Origin: Sediminibacterium sp. FEMGT703S
Lineage (GTDB): Bacteria > Bacteroidota > Bacteroidia > Chitinophagales > Chitinophagaceae
DNA length: 64,000 nucleotides
NCBI GenBank assembly: GCA_002786355.1
Contig: PGCO01000003.1
Span: 124,001-188,000 of the forward strand
Reading direction: 5' to 3'
A model generated the notes under the pieces. The model did not search any database, was not told the origin of the DNA, and saw nothing but the letters and a program-made list of their open reading frames with translations. This document shows, piece by piece, positions 7,272-16,712 of this stretch; positions within the stretch are counted from its first letter, which is position 1; every line of letters begins with the position of its first letter. A program made the position numbers and the translations under genes.

Positions 7272-10133
7272 TTAATACCCTAGCCCCCAATCTCTTCCTT
7301 TAAGAATAGCAGGAACTCCATCAGCAATCCATTTAGCAGGCTTATCTCCTTTCAATAAATAATCAAAAAATTGTTGTTCGCGAATTTGAATATCTTTTCT
7401 ATTTCTACGCTCAACTAAATTATGGTCTTCGTTATTATAATTCAACATCCATACAGGTTTCCCTAATCTGCGAAGAGCAGTAAACATTTCAATACCTTGA
7501 TACCATGGCACAGCTCCATCGGCATCATTGTGCATAATCACCACAGGCGTTTTCACTTTAGGGAAATGAAACAATGGTGAGTTCTCTATATACAAATTAG
7601 GTTTCTCCCATAAGGTAGCTCCAATTCTACTTTGTGTTTTTTCATATTGAAACTGTCTGTTCAAACCAGTACCCCAACGGATTCCACCATAAGCACTGGT
7701 CATATTGGCAACAGGTGCACCAGCCCATGCAGCAGCATATAGATTGGTGCGAGTGATTAAATGCGCAATTTGATATCCTCCCCAACTTTGGCCCTGCAAT
7801 CCTAATTTGGTACTATCTACATACCCTTTTGCAACCAATGCCCTTGTTCCACTAACAATATAATCATAAGCCCCTTGACCAGGATAACCAGTTTTGTACC
7901 AGATATCTGGAACAAAAACAATATATCCCCTACTTACAAAAAATGGAATATTTAATCTAGAAGGAGTAGGTGCAGGAGCATTATACCCATATAATCCATC
8001 GCTACTTCTTTCATAGAAATAAGCAATCATTGGATACTTTTTCTTTGGATCAAAATCTTCAGGTTTATAAACAATACCCTCAGCTATTTTTCCGGTATAA
8101 GCTTTCCAAGTAAACAACTCTGCAGTACCCCAATTGTAGTTAGCTTGTTGCGGATTAGGCTGGTGTAAAGAAGCAGCATTCTGTACATCTTGTAAAATTG
8201 AGTTGGCCCTCCAATCAATTACAGCAATATTTGAAGAACGCTGAAAAGTCTCCGTTCCAAAACTAATGACTGCAGCATCTTTTGCTTTAGACACAGCAGA
8301 GATTCTCGTGGGTAGAGTTGCATTTGAAGCATTTATTTCAAATAGCGTTCCCATTACATGCGTTTTCAACCCACTGCCTTTATTTTTTTGGTTGAATACA
8401 TTGAATAACAAAGTCTGATCTTTTTTAATAAATCGAGCTTCTCTATCTAAAGTGATATTTCTTAAAACAAGATTATTTTTTCTTCCTAAACCACCAGTAA
8501 TACTGATGGAAGATTTAATTCCCAAAGGATCAATTTGCCAAATATCAAACTGATCATAAATCAATAATGATTCATCATTTTCGATCCAACCAGCTAAACC
8601 GTACGCATTTGGATCATCAGGAACGTCATTTTCAACATCATATAAAGGCATTTTAATATCAGCAGCAATGGAAGCCATTTTTTGGGATTCGCTGTTGTAG
8701 GCACTGTACTTCTTTTTTACCTCATCATAAACAACCAAGAATTTTCCAGTAGAAGAAGGGTAAGTATTCCCTTTTATATTGGCCAAAATAAGCTGTTTAC
8801 TCCCAGTTAAAGGATTGATTGCATATATATCTGAAAATGAAGCACCCTGCCACTGAGAAGCAATTCTTTTTCCCTCGTCGGCAACACCATAAAAAACAGC
8901 CCCATCACCTTCATTGGTTTGAATGATATTTCTAAAAGCAGGGCTACCAATTTGAACTACTGAACCTCTATCAAAATCGAACCTGGCCAAATAAGCCTTA
9001 TTTAATTCTTGCTGTAAATTACGCAACTGTAAGGGTTGTAAATAATCGTCCTTATAATGCCATACATCTACACTTACTCTTTCAAAATCAGGGGTAAGCG
9101 TATCTTTTACAGGTAATATTGGAGCAGTACCAAAAAACAAACGACTTCCCGATTTACTAAAGTTGATTGCTTGCGCATTCTCACTTAAAGTGTAATTATC
9201 AGGCATTCCACTCGTATTTTTTTGCACTAATAAAACTGCGCTATCCGCTCCATTTTTATGATAAAAAAGCTTGTAGAATTTTTGTAACGATTTGGCACTA
9301 CTGTCTCTTTCTGCTATAAATGCCAACTGGTTACCCACTTCATCCATTCTATACCCTTTGGCATCATTAAAACCAGTTAACACAACAGCTGATTTTTTAT
9401 TGAGTAAGTCAACTTTTATTACCTGAGGTTTTACTTTGGCATCGCTTGTTTTTTTGGTAGTTTCAAGCAATAAAATATTCCCTTTTTTATTGAAGAAATA
9501 TTCACTAACCAAATTATATACAACGGTATCCCCAGTTAATAAATGATGAACCACTAAATCAGTACCTTCCTCAAAAGGTTCTGCAGCAGTTCTTGGTGTT
9601 GGGGGAGCAACGGGCGCAGTTGATTTTACAGTGCTATCAGTTTGACCTGTTCTTGGAGCAGGAGTGGCTGGCTTTTTCTCTAAGTGATAGGCTAAAAAAT
9701 TTGCTTGTTCATCTGCAATTTTAAAGCTTTTCACTTGTGCCACTTTAGTGATTTTTCCTGAGTTTAAATCTACCACTGCCAAAGAATCTTTTGGCATTTC
9801 TTCTGGACGCTTCTTTTTAATTTTAGCTTCCCTAGTATCTTTAAAAAAGGGTTTAATTCTACAAATTAAAAAACGACTATTGTCGGTTATATTAGCATTG
9901 TACCCTCTTGCAATCTCAGCAACATTCGAACCATCTTTCTTCTTGATGTACAAATGACCGTCACCTTCTTGGGGTGTAACGGTATAAGCAATATATTTTC
10001 CATCATCGCTAATTAAACGTTCTGAAATATTTTGCCATCCGTCATAAACACTATGGTCTAAAGGTTTTTTTTGACCATAGCTAGAAATGCTTAATAACAA
10101 CAAAACAATAAATGGGGTGATTCTCATGTTCAT
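7272..10133 (-). CDS. Exported S9 family prolyl oligopeptidase-like peptidase
   Basis: 953 residues with signal peptide (MNMRITPFIVLLLLSISSYG), a long propeller region, and a C-terminal hydrolase domain. The nucleophile is in LQGQSWGGYQ (about Ser783), the aspartate in MHNDADGAVPW and the histidine in NNEDHNLVERRNR. The propeller contains a proline-rich low-complexity insertion near residues 150-185 (KKPATPAPRTG and VAPPTPRTA). The GxSWGG form and the late histidine fit dipeptidyl-peptidase IV/acylaminoacyl-peptidase relatives. Length exceeds the 805-residue S9 gene nearby, and the two are not close copies. It shares a divergent 82-base region with the TonB-dependent receptor, which suggests linked peptide use. 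Confidence 0.88.
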   Translation of the reverse strand: MNMRITPFIVLLLLSISSYGQKKPLDHSVYDGWQNISERLISDDGKYIAYTVTPQEGDGHLYIKKKDGSNVAEIARGYNANITDNSRFLICRIKPFFKDTREAKIKKKRPEEMPKDSLAVVDLNSGKITKVAQVKSFKIADEQANFLAYHLEKKPATPAPRTGQTDSTVKSTAPVAPPTPRTAAEPFEEGTDLVVHHLLTGDTVVYNLVSEYFFNKKGNILLLETTKKTSDAKVKPQVIKVDLLNKKSAVVLTGFNDAKGYRMDEVGNQLAFIAERDSSAKSLQKFYKLFYHKNGADSAVLLVQKNTSGMPDNYTLSENAQAINFSKSGSRLFFGTAPILPVKDTLTPDFERVSVDVWHYKDDYLQPLQLRNLQQELNKAYLARFDFDRGSVVQIGSPAFRNIIQTNEGDGAVFYGVADEGKRIASQWQGASFSDIYAINPLTGSKQLILANIKGNTYPSSTGKFLVVYDEVKKKYSAYNSESQKMASIAADIKMPLYDVENDVPDDPNAYGLAGWIENDESLLIYDQFDIWQIDPLGIKSSISITGGLGRKNNLVLRNITLDREARFIKKDQTLLFNVFNQKNKGSGLKTHVMGTLFEINASNATLPTRISAVSKAKDAAVISFGTETFQRSSNIAVIDWRANSILQDVQNAASLHQPNPQQANYNWGTAELFTWKAYTGKIAEGIVYKPEDFDPKKKYPMIAYFYERSSDGLYGYNAPAPTPSRLNIPFFVSRGYIVFVPDIWYKTGYPGQGAYDYIVSGTRALVAKGYVDSTKLGLQGQSWGGYQIAHLITRTNLYAAAWAGAPVANMTSAYGGIRWGTGLNRQFQYEKTQSRIGATLWEKPNLYIENSPLFHFPKVKTPVVIMHNDADGAVPWYQGIEMFTALRRLGKPVWMLNYNNEDHNLVERRNRKDIQIREQQFFDYLLKGDKPAKWIADGVPAILKGRDWGLGY

Positions 10134-10162
10134 ATTATTTTTGAATATTCCGAAGATAATTA

Positions 10163-10185
10163 AACAATAGCCAAAACCTATTGTT
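10163..10185. promoter_or_regulatory. Inverted repeat between divergent S9 peptidase and TonB receptor genes
   Basis: Arms AACAATAG (10163-10170) and CTATTGTT (10178-10185) with a 7-base spacer, perfect over 8 bp. It lies 30 bases before the peptidase start and 31 bases before the receptor start, so one dimeric regulator could act on both. No clear TAnnTTTG box was found on either strand here. A chance repeat in A+T-rich DNA is possible. Confidence 0.35.
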
Positions 10186-10215
10186 GATGATAGGTATTTG
10201 ATAAATGGATGAATT

Positions 10216-12666
10216 ATGAAACGTTTTCTTTTTTTATTGGTTACCCTTTATTCTTTTTTGCAATTAAACGCTCAAAACACAGGCATATACTCTGGAATAA
10301 TTTTAGATAAACAATTACAAAAACCTGTACAAGGCGCAGTCGTAAAGCTGGTACAATTAGACAAATCAGTGGTAACAGATAGTGCAGGTAGGTTTCAATT
10401 TACCCAAATTAAATCAGGATATTATACCTTCATTTTCAGTGCATTAGGATATACAACTCAATCTAAATTCAATGTAACCATTGCCAGTGGAAACGAAAAT
10501 ACAATGGTAATTGAATTAGAATCTTCTGTTCAAGAATTAGCCTCAGTAACTGTGAATAGCACCAATAGAAATAAATCGGCTAAAGCTGCTACTTTAGAAA
10601 CGCCTTTAAGTGTTCAAAGATTAACGAGCGAAGAAATTAAAGCCAACCCAGGAGGAAATTTTGACATATCAAGGGTAATTCAAGCATTACCTGGTGTAGG
10701 TGGCTCGTCTAGTAGTGCTGGATTTAGAAACGATATTATTATTAGAGGCGGGGCTCCAAATGAAAATGTGTTTTACTTAGATGGCATAGAAATACCTGTA
10801 ATCAACCACTTTGCAACTCAAGGAAGTGCAGGAGGCCCAACTGGAATTTTAAACGTAAGCTTTATTGAAGAAGTGAAATTATCGTCTTCCGCATTTGATG
10901 CAAGATTTGACAATACACTTTCATCTGTTTTTGAGTTTAAGCAGAAAAGAGGAAATAGCAACCGTGTTCAGGGTAATATTCGTTTGAGTGGAACAGAATT
11001 GGCCACCACTTTTGATGGCCCTATCGGAAAATCTGGTAAAACAACTTTCCTAGCATCGGCAAGAAGAAGTTATTTACAACTATTATTTAAAGCCATTGAT
11101 TTACCCATTCGGCCGAATTATTGGGATTTCCAATATAAAATTTCTCATCAGCTAAGTAAGAAAACAACCTTAACCTTATTGGGCGTTGGGGCGATTGATG
11201 AATTTAATTTTGCTGCGCCAAGAGAAGCTACTCCTGAAAAATTATATGTCTTAAATAGTAATCCATCTATTCAACAATGGAATTATACTATTGGGGCCTC
11301 TATAAAACATCAATTAAATAATGGCTATTGGAATTTAGCGCTAAGTAGAAACGCCTTCAATAATCAATTAGAAAAATATGAGAATAATCTTGGCCCAATT
11401 AGAGGCAATAAAACACTCGCATTAAATTCATCAGAGGTAGAAAACAAGTTAAGATTTGACGTTAATCAAAACTTCAATGGGTTTAAATTAAGTTATGGAT
11501 TGGTTGCTCAACTGGTATCTTTTTCTAATAACACTAATCAGTTAATCAGTAATGCAATTGTAGACAATAACAATAATATTATTCAACCCGCAGTCAGCAA
11601 TAGTTTCAATAGTAATATTCAATTTGCTAGAATGGGTGCATTTACGCAATTGGGTAAACGATTTTTAGATAACAAATTAGGGCTTAGTGCAGGCATTAGA
11701 TTTGATCAAAATACATTTACAAAAACGGGCATGAATCCTTTGAAAACTTTATCACCAAGAATTGCCGCGAGTTATGTAATCACAGATAAAGTCACTTTTA
11801 ATGCATCGGTAGGAACTTATTTTAAAATGCTTCCCTATACTGCTTTAGGATATAGAAACAACAATAATGAATTGGTTAATAAAAATACCGATTATACCCA
11901 GAGTACCCATTATGTAGCAGGATTTGAATATTTACCATCCTCTTCTACAAGATTTACCTTTGAGGGTTTTTACAAACAATACAGTAATGTCCCTATCAGT
12001 GTTAGGAATGGCATAAGTTTATCTAATCAGGGTGCAGATTTCAACGTACTAGGTAATGAAGCAGTTAGTACTACTGGGAAAGGCAAAGCGTATGGATTTG
12101 AATTCTTTGCACAGCAAAAATTGACCAATCGCTTTTATGGAGTTCTGAGTTATACTTGGTTTGTTAGTAAATATACCAATGCAAATAATTCTTATGCCCC
12201 AAGTTCATGGGATAATAGACACTTATTGAGCGCAGTGCTTGGCTATAAACTGAAACGCAACTGGGAAATTGGTCTTAAGTTCAGATACCAGGGAGGTGTG
12301 CCTTATACGCCATTTGATTTGATTGCTAGCAGACAAAACTATTTAACTTTAGGTACCGGAATTCCTGATTATAATAATATCAATACTCAACGATTAAACG
12401 CATTCAATAGTAGTGATATTAGAATAGACAAAAAATGGTTTTACAAAAGATTCACTTTAAATTTATTTTTAGATATTACCAATTGGTATCTAGCTAAAAG
12501 CCCCGCACAAGCATCCTATACTTTTCAAAGAAATGCAAACAACACAGGCTTTCTTACAACAGATGGACAACCCATTCAAACGAATGGAAGCAATGCCATA
12601 CCATTTTTGTTAAGTAATAATGATGCAAATGTTACGCCAACGATAGGATTCATTATTGAATTCTAG
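10216..12666 (+). CDS. TonB-dependent outer-membrane receptor
   Basis: 816 residues. Signal peptide MKRFLFLLVTLYSFLQLNAQ, then a carboxypeptidase-regulatory-like beta-sandwich (about 24-105, GIILDKQLQKPVQGAVV to FIFSALGYTT), then the plug (ETPLSVQRLTSEEI, NPGGNFDISRVIQALPGV, DIIIRGGAPNENVFYLDGIEI) and a 22-strand-type barrel ending in aromatic IGFIIEF, the usual outer-membrane signal. No SusD-like partner gene is next to it, so glycan uptake through a Sus-like pair is not supported. With a divergent secreted peptidase alongside, a peptide or siderophore substrate is possible; this is inference. The last 14 bases overlap the convergent EamA gene. Confidence 0.92.
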   Translation: MKRFLFLLVTLYSFLQLNAQNTGIYSGIILDKQLQKPVQGAVVKLVQLDKSVVTDSAGRFQFTQIKSGYYTFIFSALGYTTQSKFNVTIASGNENTMVIELESSVQELASVTVNSTNRNKSAKAATLETPLSVQRLTSEEIKANPGGNFDISRVIQALPGVGGSSSSAGFRNDIIIRGGAPNENVFYLDGIEIPVINHFATQGSAGGPTGILNVSFIEEVKLSSSAFDARFDNTLSSVFEFKQKRGNSNRVQGNIRLSGTELATTFDGPIGKSGKTTFLASARRSYLQLLFKAIDLPIRPNYWDFQYKISHQLSKKTTLTLLGVGAIDEFNFAAPREATPEKLYVLNSNPSIQQWNYTIGASIKHQLNNGYWNLALSRNAFNNQLEKYENNLGPIRGNKTLALNSSEVENKLRFDVNQNFNGFKLSYGLVAQLVSFSNNTNQLISNAIVDNNNNIIQPAVSNSFNSNIQFARMGAFTQLGKRFLDNKLGLSAGIRFDQNTFTKTGMNPLKTLSPRIAASYVITDKVTFNASVGTYFKMLPYTALGYRNNNNELVNKNTDYTQSTHYVAGFEYLPSSSTRFTFEGFYKQYSNVPISVRNGISLSNQGADFNVLGNEAVSTTGKGKAYGFEFFAQQKLTNRFYGVLSYTWFVSKYTNANNSYAPSSWDNRHLLSAVLGYKLKRNWEIGLKFRYQGGVPYTPFDLIASRQNYLTLGTGIPDYNNINTQRLNAFNSSDIRIDKKWFYKRFTLNLFLDITNWYLAKSPAQASYTFQRNANNTGFLTTDGQPIQTNGSNAIPFLLSNNDANVTPTIGFIIEF

Positions 12667-13534
12667 CCTTTTGCTTATATATCACTCTGATCATTTGTAA
12701 TACAACTGATACAATAATTAATGAAACACCATAATAAAAGCTATTAGATAGGTGCTTATTTTCATCAAATAAAATAAATGCCATGATAATGGCATAAACT
12801 GGCTCTAAATTTAAACTTAGATTTTGGGTAAATGCAGATACTTTTTTTAAAGAATCTAGCATCAATTGCATGGCAACAATAGTGCAAAGCCAACTTAAAA
12901 TCAATAACCAGCCCCAGTCTGATAAAGTAGGAATCAAGCTCATTTCAGGAAAAAAATATCCATAAATTGGCATCAACAAAGTGAGGACCAGTAAGCCTCC
13001 GGTAAGTTCGTACAACATAATCACCAGGGGTTCCGTATTATCTACTTGCTTTTTGTTCAGCACTGAAAATAATGCGGCTAAAAATGCAGAAACAATTCCA
13101 ACGATAATTCCGGTTTGGTATCGTTGATCAAAATGAAAAATGAAATAAATCCCTAACAAACTGATTAAACCTAAACCAACTTCGGCCCATTGAATTTTTT
13201 TAGTAACCAATAAGGGTTCTAACAATGCAGTAAACAATCCTGTTGCAGAAAAACAGACCAATCCAATTGATACATTTGATAATTTAATACTCCCATAAAA
13301 TGCCACCCAATGCAAAGCAATTAAGCAGCCTATTAATAAAAATCGTATTACAGTAGCTTTAGGAATTTTTGAAGACTTACCCGTTATTTTGAATAATACC
13401 GATAAACTTACTACAGTAATCATGATTCTATACCATACCAAACTCATTTCATTCAAACTAATCAACACCCCTAATATGCCGGTAAATCCTGCTAAAAAAA
13501 CGGAGATATGTAATTTGATGAGTGCTTGTTTCAA
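12653..13534 (-). CDS. EamA/DMT-family transporter
   Basis: 293 residues with about ten hydrophobic helices arranged as two EamA repeats (roughly 5-140 and 145-285). Family-like text includes GCLIALHWVAFYGSIKLSNV, GLVCFSATGLFTALLEPLL and SLNLEPVYAIIMAFILF, the last being the second-repeat glutamate-proline motif. Predicted inner-membrane drug/metabolite exporter; substrate unknown. It is the last gene of the mpl - exonuclease - glycosyltransferase - EamA series (8 bases after its neighbour). Its 3' end overlaps the end of the TonB receptor by 14 bases on the opposite strand. Confidence 0.88.
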   Translation of the reverse strand: MKQALIKLHISVFLAGFTGILGVLISLNEMSLVWYRIMITVVSLSVLFKITGKSSKIPKATVIRFLLIGCLIALHWVAFYGSIKLSNVSIGLVCFSATGLFTALLEPLLVTKKIQWAEVGLGLISLLGIYFIFHFDQRYQTGIIVGIVSAFLAALFSVLNKKQVDNTEPLVIMLYELTGGLLVLTLLMPIYGYFFPEMSLIPTLSDWGWLLILSWLCTIVAMQLMLDSLKKVSAFTQNLSLNLEPVYAIIMAFILFDENKHLSNSFYYGVSLIIVSVVLQMIRVIYKQKARIQ

Positions 13535-13542
13535 AATAGAAT

Positions 13543-14286
13543 TTAAGTTGCTTTAACCCTTTTGCGATAATTTTTAAACATGCTCTGCCATTGAATACTA
13601 ATAACCCCCAAAACACCTTCCTTAATAATGCCTTTATTCATTTTACTGACGCCAATTTTTCGGTCTTTAAAAATGATGGGCACTTCTTTTATAATAAAAC
13701 CAAGTTTCCAAGCAGCAAATTTCATTTCAATTTGAAAAGCATATCCAACAAAAGATATCATATCAAAATTAATAGCTTCTAATACTTCTCTCTTATAACA
13801 AACAAATCCTGCAGTAGGATCTTGTACTGGCATCCAAGTAAGCATTTTGGTATACAGTGCTCCTCCTCTAGAATACAATTGCCTATCCCAAGGCCAATTT
13901 TCTGTTTGCCCTCCTTTTACATACCTACTTCCTACTGCTACTTGTGCTCCATCATTTTTACAAGAGAAATACAATCTTTCTAAATCTTTTGGATCATGAG
14001 AAAAATCAGCATCCATTTCAAAAATAAATTGATAGGCTCTATTTAAACACCATTTAAATCCATGAATATAGGCTGTACCTAGCCCTAGCTTACCCCTTCG
14101 TTCTTCTAGAAATAATTGGTTGGGGTGCAATTGAATGAGTTGCTTTACAATTTCTGCAGTACCATCGGGAGACCCATCATCGATAACTAAAACATGGTAA
14201 CCCTGATTCAAGGAAAAAACTGCTTGAATAATGGAAGCGATATTATCCTTCTCATTAAAAGTGGGTATGATTACAATTTTTTCCAA
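13543..14286 (-). CDS. GT2 glycosyltransferase, polyprenyl-phosphate mannosyltransferase-like
   Basis: 247 residues, GT-A fold. The N-terminal IIPTFNEKDNIASIIQAVF, VIDDGSPDGTAEIV and metal-binding FEMDADFSHDPKDL are typical of dolichol-/polyprenol-phosphate mannose synthases (Dpm1 type), as is GFKDRK-like IFKDRKIGVSKM near residue 215. No C-terminal membrane domain is present, as in the catalytic-only class. It probably transfers a sugar from a nucleotide donor to a lipid phosphate at the inner membrane face. It starts 2 bases after the exonuclease stop, which implies co-translation. Confidence 0.88.
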   Translation of the reverse strand: MEKIVIIPTFNEKDNIASIIQAVFSLNQGYHVLVIDDGSPDGTAEIVKQLIQLHPNQLFLEERRGKLGLGTAYIHGFKWCLNRAYQFIFEMDADFSHDPKDLERLYFSCKNDGAQVAVGSRYVKGGQTENWPWDRQLYSRGGALYTKMLTWMPVQDPTAGFVCYKREVLEAINFDMISFVGYAFQIEMKFAAWKLGFIIKEVPIIFKDRKIGVSKMNKGIIKEGVLGVISIQWQSMFKNYRKRVKAT

Positions 14287-14288
14287 TG

Positions 14289-15056
14289 CTATTTCTTCAG
14301 TAAAGTTCGATTTAAAATTTCAGTTAGCTTTTGTTTGGTATTCATAGCAAAATCACCTTTCATCATCCAATCATAATACTGCGGCTCTTCTTTTAATACC
14401 TGTGTAACTGGCTTACCTTTATGTTTACCAAAATTAAAGACCTCAACGCCATTTTCTTTCACAAATCTTCTGGCAAAGTCTACAATATCGTCTTCTCCTG
14501 TAAATTTAACAATGCTTTCTACTGTATCACCAATTTGAGGGTAACGTTCAATTTGTGCTTCTAGTACTTCCCAAGTAGCGGTTGCGTCTACTTCTGCGCT
14601 ATGGGCTCCATCTAACACTTTATTACAATAAAATTTATACGCTGCACCTAGAGTTCTTTGTTCCATCATATGAAATACCTTCTGCACATCTACTAACTTT
14701 CTTCCATCTACAGAAAATGAAACACCTGCTCTTAAAAACTCTTCAATTAACATGGGCACATCAAAACGATTACTATTGTATCCTCCCATATCACAATTAT
14801 CCATGAATTGTTTTATTTCATTGGCAACTTGCTTAAAACTTGGTGCGTCTTTAACCATCTCGTCAGTAATACCATGAACATCAGACGCACCAGCAGGAAT
14901 AGGGATTAGCGGGTTAATCAACTTTCGCTTCACTTGCCTTGTACCATCTGGCAAGATTTTTACAATAGCTATTTCAACAATTCTGTCGTTACTGATATTA
15001 ACACCTGTAGTTTCAAGATCAATAAATGCGATGGGTCTGGTTAAATTTAATTTCAT
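14289..15056 (-). CDS. DnaQ-type 3'-5' exonuclease
   Basis: 255 residues. The DEDD exonuclease motifs are visible: FIDLETTGV (ExoI, Asp and Glu near residues 13-15), GYNSNRFDVPML (ExoII) and HSAEVDATAT (ExoIII with His and Asp), which fits the DnaQ/PolC epsilon-like group. The C-terminal part, FNFGKHKGKPVTQV through YDWMMKGDF, is the short module often found in exonuclease X-like and related nucleases. It is a proofreading-like or repair nuclease rather than the holoenzyme epsilon for sure. It lies between mpl (2-base gap) and the glycosyltransferase. Confidence 0.88.
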   Translation of the reverse strand: MKLNLTRPIAFIDLETTGVNISNDRIVEIAIVKILPDGTRQVKRKLINPLIPIPAGASDVHGITDEMVKDAPSFKQVANEIKQFMDNCDMGGYNSNRFDVPMLIEEFLRAGVSFSVDGRKLVDVQKVFHMMEQRTLGAAYKFYCNKVLDGAHSAEVDATATWEVLEAQIERYPQIGDTVESIVKFTGEDDIVDFARRFVKENGVEVFNFGKHKGKPVTQVLKEEPQYYDWMMKGDFAMNTKQKLTEILNRTLLKK

Positions 15057-15058
15057 TG

Positions 15059-16432
15059 TTATCCTTCAGGATGATTATATATGATGTCTTTAGCCAACGA
15101 ATTTATGTTTAATCCATCATAATTACCACTACTCATGAATAGAATATTTACATCATGATTCGGTATAGTTAATAGCCATTTTTCTAATGCTGCTTTATCA
15201 TTCATAACAATTAGCCCTAGTTTATCAAAGCCCTCAACTACTTTTTCTGTAGGCAAATCAGGCATTTGCTTGATTTCCAATGCATGTTTCGAATAAAACA
15301 CCACACTTTCATCCAATTCATTCAATGCCCCTTTGTATTCATTCATAAAGTTGACATTCAAACTGCTATAAGTGTGTAATTCAAGTATTCCATACAATTT
15401 TCTTTTGGGGAATTGCTGTTTAACAGCTTGAACAGTTGCTTTTACTTTACTTGGTGCGTGTGCGAAATCTCGATAGATACACATTGAATCATTTGATTCT
15501 AATAGCTCTAATCTTTTAGCAGCACCAGTAAAGTCTTTCATTGAATTTAAAAAATCTTGAGTTGTAACACCTAATGCTGCACAAGCATAATAAGCAGCTA
15601 AACAGTTCATTAGATTGTGGTTTCCAAATACACTTAATGTTCCTGTATAATCGCCTATCTGAACAGTGGTAATACCATTATCAATATTAAATAAAGGAAC
15701 ATGATAGGGTTGATATTGTATATCTTCTCGTTTGCATTTAGCAACTACTTCTACTAAAACTTGATCTGAATCATTGTAAATTAACAATCCACCTTTCTCT
15801 ATTCGATTGATAAAAATGGTGAATTGTTCTAAATAGAAATCAAAAGTGGGAAACACATTAATATGATCCCAAGCGATCCCTGTTAGAATGGCTATATGAG
15901 GATATAAAAAATGAAATTTGGGTTTTTTCTCTATTGCACTAGCGGGGTACTCGTCTCCCTCGCATACAATAACTGGTGCATCCGTTATATTTACAGACTG
16001 TTCAAAGCCAGACAGTTTTGCTCCCACCAAATAATCGAAAGCCAATTGTTGCTTTTTAAGCACATGCATGATCATACTGGTCGTAGTGGTTTTACCATGG
16101 CTCCCCCCTACTACTACTCGCTTTTTATGTAATGATTCTTTGTAGATGTATTCAGGAAATGAATAAATATTTAATCCTAATCCTTTGGCTTTCAATAGCT
16201 CAGGATTTTCTAAGCGCGCATGCATACCCAATATTACAGCATCTAAATCGGGTTGAATTTTGTTATCATCCCATCCTATTTTTTCAGGCAATAACCCTGC
16301 ATCTTTTAAATTACTTAAAGCAGGTTCAAATATCTCATCATCTGTCCCAGTAACCTGGTAGCCTTTTTTACTTAATGCGATGGCCAATTGATGCATTACA
16401 CTCCCTCCGATTGAAATAAAATGAACCTTCAT
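15059..16432 (-). CDS. mpl: UDP-N-acetylmuramate:L-alanyl-gamma-D-glutamyl-meso-diaminopimelate ligase
   Basis: 457 residues from the ATG at 16432, the same length as characterised Mpl. It attaches recycled murein tripeptide to UDP-MurNAc. Visible are the Rossmann-like MKVHFISIGGSVMHQLAIAL with GTDDEIFEP, the ATP-binding VVVGGSHGKTTTTSMI, CEGDEYPAS, and the Mur-ligase HAPSKVKAT with MSSGNYDG near the end. A longer frame would add 40 residues from 16552, but that text is not Mpl-like and overlaps the divergent lipoprotein start, so it is rejected. First gene of a four-gene operon. Its presence shows that peptidoglycan fragments are recovered. Confidence 0.95.
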   Translation of the reverse strand: MKVHFISIGGSVMHQLAIALSKKGYQVTGTDDEIFEPALSNLKDAGLLPEKIGWDDNKIQPDLDAVILGMHARLENPELLKAKGLGLNIYSFPEYIYKESLHKKRVVVGGSHGKTTTTSMIMHVLKKQQLAFDYLVGAKLSGFEQSVNITDAPVIVCEGDEYPASAIEKKPKFHFLYPHIAILTGIAWDHINVFPTFDFYLEQFTIFINRIEKGGLLIYNDSDQVLVEVVAKCKREDIQYQPYHVPLFNIDNGITTVQIGDYTGTLSVFGNHNLMNCLAAYYACAALGVTTQDFLNSMKDFTGAAKRLELLESNDSMCIYRDFAHAPSKVKATVQAVKQQFPKRKLYGILELHTYSSLNVNFMNEYKGALNELDESVVFYSKHALEIKQMPDLPTEKVVEGFDKLGLIVMNDKAALEKWLLTIPNHDVNILFMSSGNYDGLNINSLAKDIIYNHPEG

Positions 16433-16507
16433 ACGTTTATATTTATAGAATTTTATATTTTTAACAATATCAATAGCATTTACAGGCTGCATATTGAACT
16501 GAATCAA

Positions 16508-16515
16508 TATCTTTG
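16508..16515 (+). promoter_or_regulatory. Candidate promoter -7 box for the lipoprotein gene
   Basis: TATCTTTG matches TAnnTTTG and lies 40 bases before the lipoprotein ATG, in the divergent gap with mpl. No clear -33 TTG is at the ideal distance. Confidence 0.45.
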
Positions 16516-16555
16516 TTTCACTGCAAAATACAGCTTCCAACACAAAGCCCAACGT

Positions 16556-16675
16556 ATGAAAAAGATTTGCTTCATCATTTTACTTGCCGGTTTTACGAGT
16601 ATTCTTATGAGTTCTTGTGCATCGGTTAAGGGGAAAGGTTGCCCAACTACCAACCCGCGATATTTCAGAGGATAA
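16556..16675 (+). CDS. 39-residue lipoprotein
   Basis: Small gene too short for most callers. The product begins with a lipoprotein signal peptide (MKKICFIILLAGFTSILMSS) ending in a lipobox with cysteine at residue 21. The mature part is only 19 residues, CASVKGKGCPTTNPRYFRG, with a second cysteine. No domain is recognised. It has its own -7 box and lies 37 bases before ytxJ on the same strand, so a link to thiol or cell-envelope redox state is possible but unproven. The upstream in-frame extension to 16421 is not used because it crosses the divergent mpl start region and lacks signal-peptide character. Confidence 0.7.
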   Translation: MKKICFIILLAGFTSILMSSCASVKGKGCPTTNPRYFRG

Positions 16676-16688
16676 GCTGTAAAAGATT

Positions 16689-16696
16689 TAATTTTG
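16689..16696 (+). promoter_or_regulatory. Candidate promoter -7 box for ytxJ
   Basis: TAATTTTG fits TAnnTTTG and is 16 bases before the ytxJ ATG, giving a predicted 5' untranslated region of about ten bases. No convincing -33 element was seen. Confidence 0.42.
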
Positions 16697-16712
16697 CAAA
16701 AAATATATTTGC

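Noticed and set aside
10134-10215. Riboswitch upstream of the TonB receptor
   Set aside because: The gap to the divergent gene is only 82 bases, too short for a cobalamin or similar riboswitch, and no conserved core was seen.
16433-16552. Longer mpl reading frame with 40 extra N-terminal residues
   Set aside because: The ATG at 16432 gives the standard Mpl start MKVHFISIGG and the normal length of 457; the extension has no Mpl-like sequence and approaches the divergent lipoprotein gene.
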